Positions 61,297 through 64,000 of a stretch of 64,000 nt of DNA are shown here, piece by piece. Made by a program: the position numbers and the translations under genes. How positions within the stretch are numbered: the stretch's first letter is position 1; each line of letters opens with the position of its first letter. Location of the stretch: assembly GCF_900112845.1 (NCBI RefSeq), contig NZ_FONG01000016.1:140590-204589 (forward strand). The letters run 5' to 3'. The stretch comes from Actinacidiphila alni (GTDB lineage: Bacteria > Actinomycetota > Actinomycetes > Streptomycetales > Streptomycetaceae). The notes under the pieces were generated by a model that saw nothing but the letters and a program-made list of their open reading frames with translations, did no database searches and was not told where the DNA came from.

Positions 61297-64000
61297 CCAC
61301 GGGGAAGCGCGCGCCGGCCGGCTCCGCCGCGAGGGAACCCACCGCCGCGCCCGAACACCCGGCCCCCGTCCTCGCCTCCGCCGAGGAGGCGTTCGCAACG
61401 CTGCCCGCCCGGGCCGGGGCCGACGGGGAGGCCGAGTCCGGTCCTGCTGAGGGAGAGCAGGGCGGCGCGCCCGGCCGGGCCGCGGCGGACGCGGAGTCCG
61501 GGCCGGGCGGGCGGTCGCCGTTGGATTCCCTGCCTGATGCGGCGGGGGAGGGAGGCCGTGGGCGGGAGCGGGCCGCGGTGCATGCGGCGGCCGGGTCACG
61601 GCTCGGGGACGCGAATCCGCGTCAGGAGGGGCCGCCCGATTGGCGGTTGGTCGGTCCGGCGCTCGCGGCGTGGGGCGGGGCGGCGCTCGCGCCCGGCGCG
61701 GGAGTACGGGCCGGGCTCTGGGCGGTGGCGGCGGCGGTGACCGTCGCGGTGGGGCTGCTGGTCGCGGGCCGGCGCCGCGGCCTCGCGCTGGCGGCCGCGG
61801 CGGCGCTGCTGTGCGGAGTGGCCGGAGCGGGCGCGGCCCTGCTGGCGGACTCCGACCGGCACCGCGGGCCGGTGCCGGGCCTCGCCGAGCGCCGTGCGGT
61901 GGCGGACGTGGAGCTGCGGGTGACGGCCGACCCCGTTGAGGCCCGCCCCCGGGTACGCGGCGCCGCGCGGGCGCCCCGTATGGCGGTCATCGGGGGAGAG
62001 GCGTTCCGGGTCGGGGCCACCCGCACCCGGACCCCGGTGGTGGTGATGGCCGAGGGCGACATCGGACCGTGGCTGCGGCTGCTGCCGTCCACCCGGATCG
62101 CGGTCACCGCCCGGCTCACCCCGTCCGACCGGCCGGGCGACCACGCCGCCGCACTGCTCAGACCCCAGGGCCCGCCCCGCGTCCTGGCACCACCCAGCGC
62201 GCCGCAACGGCTGGCGGCACACCTGCGCGCGGGACTGCGCACGGCGAGCCGCCCGCTGCCCGCCGACGCCCGCGCGCTCCTGCCCGGCCTGGTCGTGGGC
62301 GACACCTCGGCCCTCACCCCGGAGCTGAAGGAGGCGTTCCGTGCCACCGACCTCACGCATCTGACCGCCGTCAGCGGCGCCAACCTGACGATCGTGCTGA
62401 TCCTGCTGATCGGGCCGCCCGGTGTCGCGATCAAGGCCGAACGCCGCGGCCTGGCCGCCTCGTTGGGACTGCCGCTGCGGCTGACCGCACTGCTCGGCGC
62501 GGGCCTGACGCTGGCCTTCGTGGTGGTGTGCCGGCCGAGTCCCAGCGTGCTGCGGGCCGCCGCCTGCGGGCTGATCACGCTGCTGGCCATCGGCACGGGT
62601 CGCCGCCGTTCCCTGCTCCCGGCGCTGGCCGCGGCCGTCCTGCTGCTGGTGCTGTACGAACCGGACCTGGCGCGGTCCTTCGGCTTCGCGCTGTCGGTGC
62701 TCGCCACCGGAGCGCTGCTGACGCTGGCGCCCGGCTGGAGCGAGGCCCTGCGGGCCAGGGGAGTGCCGCCCCGGTTGGCGGAGGCGCTGGCGGCGGCGGG
62801 AGCCGCGCAGGCGGTGTGCGGGCCGGTGATCGTGCTGCTGTCGGCCCGTCTGAGCCTGGTCGCGGTGCCGTGCAATCTGCTGGCCGAACCCGCGGTGGGT
62901 CCGGCCACGGTGCTGGGCTTCGCGGCGCTGGTGGTCGCCCCGGTCGCGCCGCCCGCCGCCCGCGCGCTGGCCCGGCTCGCGGGCTGGCCCGCCCTGTGGA
63001 TCGCGACGGTCGCACGGCACGGCGCCGCGCTGCCCGGCGCGCAAGTGGCCTGGCCGGACGGCTGGGCGGGCGCCGCGCTGCTCGCCGTCCTCACGGCCGC
63101 CGTCGTGGTCTGCGGCCGGGGCCTGCTGCGCCGGCCCTGGGCCGCGATCGGCTGCGCCGTCCTGCTGTTGCTCGCGCTGCTGCGGCCGGTGCCGCTGCCG
63201 CGGATCGTGGCGGGCTGGCCGCCGGGCGACTGGCGGTTCGCGATGTGCGACGTCGGCCAGGGCGACGCGCTGGCGCTGTCGGCGGGACCCGGCGCCGCCG
63301 TCGTCGTGGACGCGGGGCCCGACCCCGCCAAGGTCGACCACTGCCTGCGCGACCTGCGGGTCACTTCGATCCCGTTGCTGATCCTCACCCATTTCCACGC
63401 CGATCACGTGGACGGTCTTCCCGGTGTCCTGCGGGGCCGCCGGGTCGGCGCGATCGAGACCACGGTCCTGGACGAGCCGCCCGGGCAGGCCGCCGGCGTG
63501 GGGCGCGAGGCCGCGGCAGCCGGGGTGCCGATGGTGCGTGCGGCGGCGGGCGAGCGGCGCCGCCTCGGCCCGCTGGAATGGCAGGTGCTGTGGCCGCCGC
63601 CGAGCGCCGCCGCGCTCCCTGACGACGGCCCGAACGACGCCAGCGTGGCGCTGCTGGTCCACACCGGCGGCTTGACCCTGCTGCTGATGGGCGACCTCGA
63701 ACCGGCGGCGCAGGAAGAGCTGATGACGGAGGTGCCCGACCTCCCGAGGGTCGACGTTCTGAAAGTCGCCCACCATGGCAGCGCGTATCAGGACCCCGAC
63801 CTGTTCACCCGTGTCCACCCGCGCCTCGCCCTGATCTCCGTGGGCGCCGACAATCCCTACGGTCACCCGTCGGCCCGTACGGTCACCGCTCTCCAGGCCC
63901 TGGGCGCCGTGGTGCTCCGCACGGACACCGACGGTCCGATCGCGGTGAGCGGCACCGCGCCGGGCGAGCTGCGGACGACGCTCGCCGGGAGCGGTTCGGT
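61293..64000 (+). CDS. comEC: ComEC/Rec2 DNA-translocation channel protein (3' truncated by window end)
   Basis: An open frame of at least 902 codons running off the window. The first 100 or so residues are a long polar extension. Then come membrane helices and the DUF4131-like part, the competence domain (LTAVSGANLTIVLILLIG, about 365 onward, with many helices) and a C-terminal metallo-beta-lactamase domain (DVGQGDALAL, THFHADHVDGLPG, KVAHHGSAYQD). It would conduct single-stranded DNA across the membrane with ComEA. The ATG overlaps the comEA stop by ATGA. No frameshift is seen. Confidence 0.93.
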   Translation, partial: MTTGKRAPAGSAAREPTAAPEHPAPVLASAEEAFATLPARAGADGEAESGPAEGEQGGAPGRAAADAESGPGGRSPLDSLPDAAGEGGRGRERAAVHAAAGSRLGDANPRQEGPPDWRLVGPALAAWGGAALAPGAGVRAGLWAVAAAVTVAVGLLVAGRRRGLALAAAAALLCGVAGAGAALLADSDRHRGPVPGLAERRAVADVELRVTADPVEARPRVRGAARAPRMAVIGGEAFRVGATRTRTPVVVMAEGDIGPWLRLLPSTRIAVTARLTPSDRPGDHAAALLRPQGPPRVLAPPSAPQRLAAHLRAGLRTASRPLPADARALLPGLVVGDTSALTPELKEAFRATDLTHLTAVSGANLTIVLILLIGPPGVAIKAERRGLAASLGLPLRLTALLGAGLTLAFVVVCRPSPSVLRAAACGLITLLAIGTGRRRSLLPALAAAVLLLVLYEPDLARSFGFALSVLATGALLTLAPGWSEALRARGVPPRLAEALAAAGAAQAVCGPVIVLLSARLSLVAVPCNLLAEPAVGPATVLGFAALVVAPVAPPAARALARLAGWPALWIATVARHGAALPGAQVAWPDGWAGAALLAVLTAAVVVCGRGLLRRPWAAIGCAVLLLLALLRPVPLPRIVAGWPPGDWRFAMCDVGQGDALALSAGPGAAVVVDAGPDPAKVDHCLRDLRVTSIPLLILTHFHADHVDGLPGVLRGRRVGAIETTVLDEPPGQAAGVGREAAAAGVPMVRAAAGERRRLGPLEWQVLWPPPSAAALPDDGPNDASVALLVHTGGLTLLLMGDLEPAAQEELMTEVPDLPRVDVLKVAHHGSAYQDPDLFTRVHPRLALISVGADNPYGHPSARTVTALQALGAVVLRTDTDGPIAVSGTAPGELRTTLAGSGS

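Overview
The window is high-GC actinobacterial DNA, almost certainly from a Streptomyces or close Streptomycetaceae relative. Third codon positions are nearly all G or C, and starts are often GTG. The conserved gene order (radical SAM gene, its DUF2344 partner, RNase E/G, rplU, rpmA, obgE, proB, proA, nadD, LytR_C/LCP-like gene, rsfS, phosphatase, tRNA-Ala, leuS, degV, comEA, comEC) is the one I know from the Streptomyces coelicolor SCO2570-SCO2600 neighbourhood. Species cannot be decided from the sequence alone.

Layout. (1) 1-2.2 kb: tail of an unknown gene and the TIGR03960 radical SAM gene, closed by a strong bidirectional terminator. (2) 2.2-15.9 kb: an accessory block of secreted hydrolases and small regulator/effector pairs: a modular GH87 alpha-1,3-glucanase, a divergent SDR/TetR pair with two matching operators, a DHFR-like reductase, a ROK regulator divergent from an amino-acid permease, an unusual repeat membrane protein followed by a mosaic of DNA repeats, and a Tat-exported phospholipase C. 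(3) 16.2-23.9 kb: housekeeping genes for RNA processing and ribosomes (DUF2344 protein, RNase E/G, L21, L27, ObgE). (4) 23.9-36.0 kb: a cell-surface glycopolymer block with GtrA, a GT2 transferase, two convergent Stealth-type sugar-phosphate transferases (one fused to a GT4 domain), an unknown protein translationally coupled to the fusion, a PIG-L deacetylase lipoprotein and a secreted FG-GAP propeller protein. (5) 36.0-47.3 kb: galE, proB, proA, two paralogous membrane proteins, an M48 protease, a 48-residue membrane protein, nadD, an LCP-like protein with an octapeptide repeat tail, rsfS and a histidine phosphatase. (6) 47.4-52.9 kb: a 5.4 kb four-gene module (XRE regulator, MFS exporter, old yellow enzyme, GT87-type membrane transferase) bracketed by two identical tRNA-Ala(GGC) genes. 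(7) 53.0-64.0 kb: a secreted sedolisin, leuS with a leader peptide and attenuator, an unknown membrane protein, DegV, and comEA/comEC; comEC is cut by the window end.

How the parts fit. Blocks 4 and 5 resemble the S. coelicolor locus linked to polydiglycosylphosphate wall polymer and spore-wall synthesis. Stealth enzymes would link sugars through phosphodiesters, galE would supply UDP-galactose, GtrA/GT2 would decorate through a lipid-linked sugar, and an LCP-like protein would take part in attachment. This is inference from family and synteny. The best candidates for something not yet described are the GT4-Stealth fusion with its coupled unknown partner, the 20-residue-repeat membrane protein with its downstream repeat mosaic, and the tRNA-bracketed module. 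The clearest regulatory findings are the leuS attenuator, the paired TetR operators and two apparent CTG start codons.
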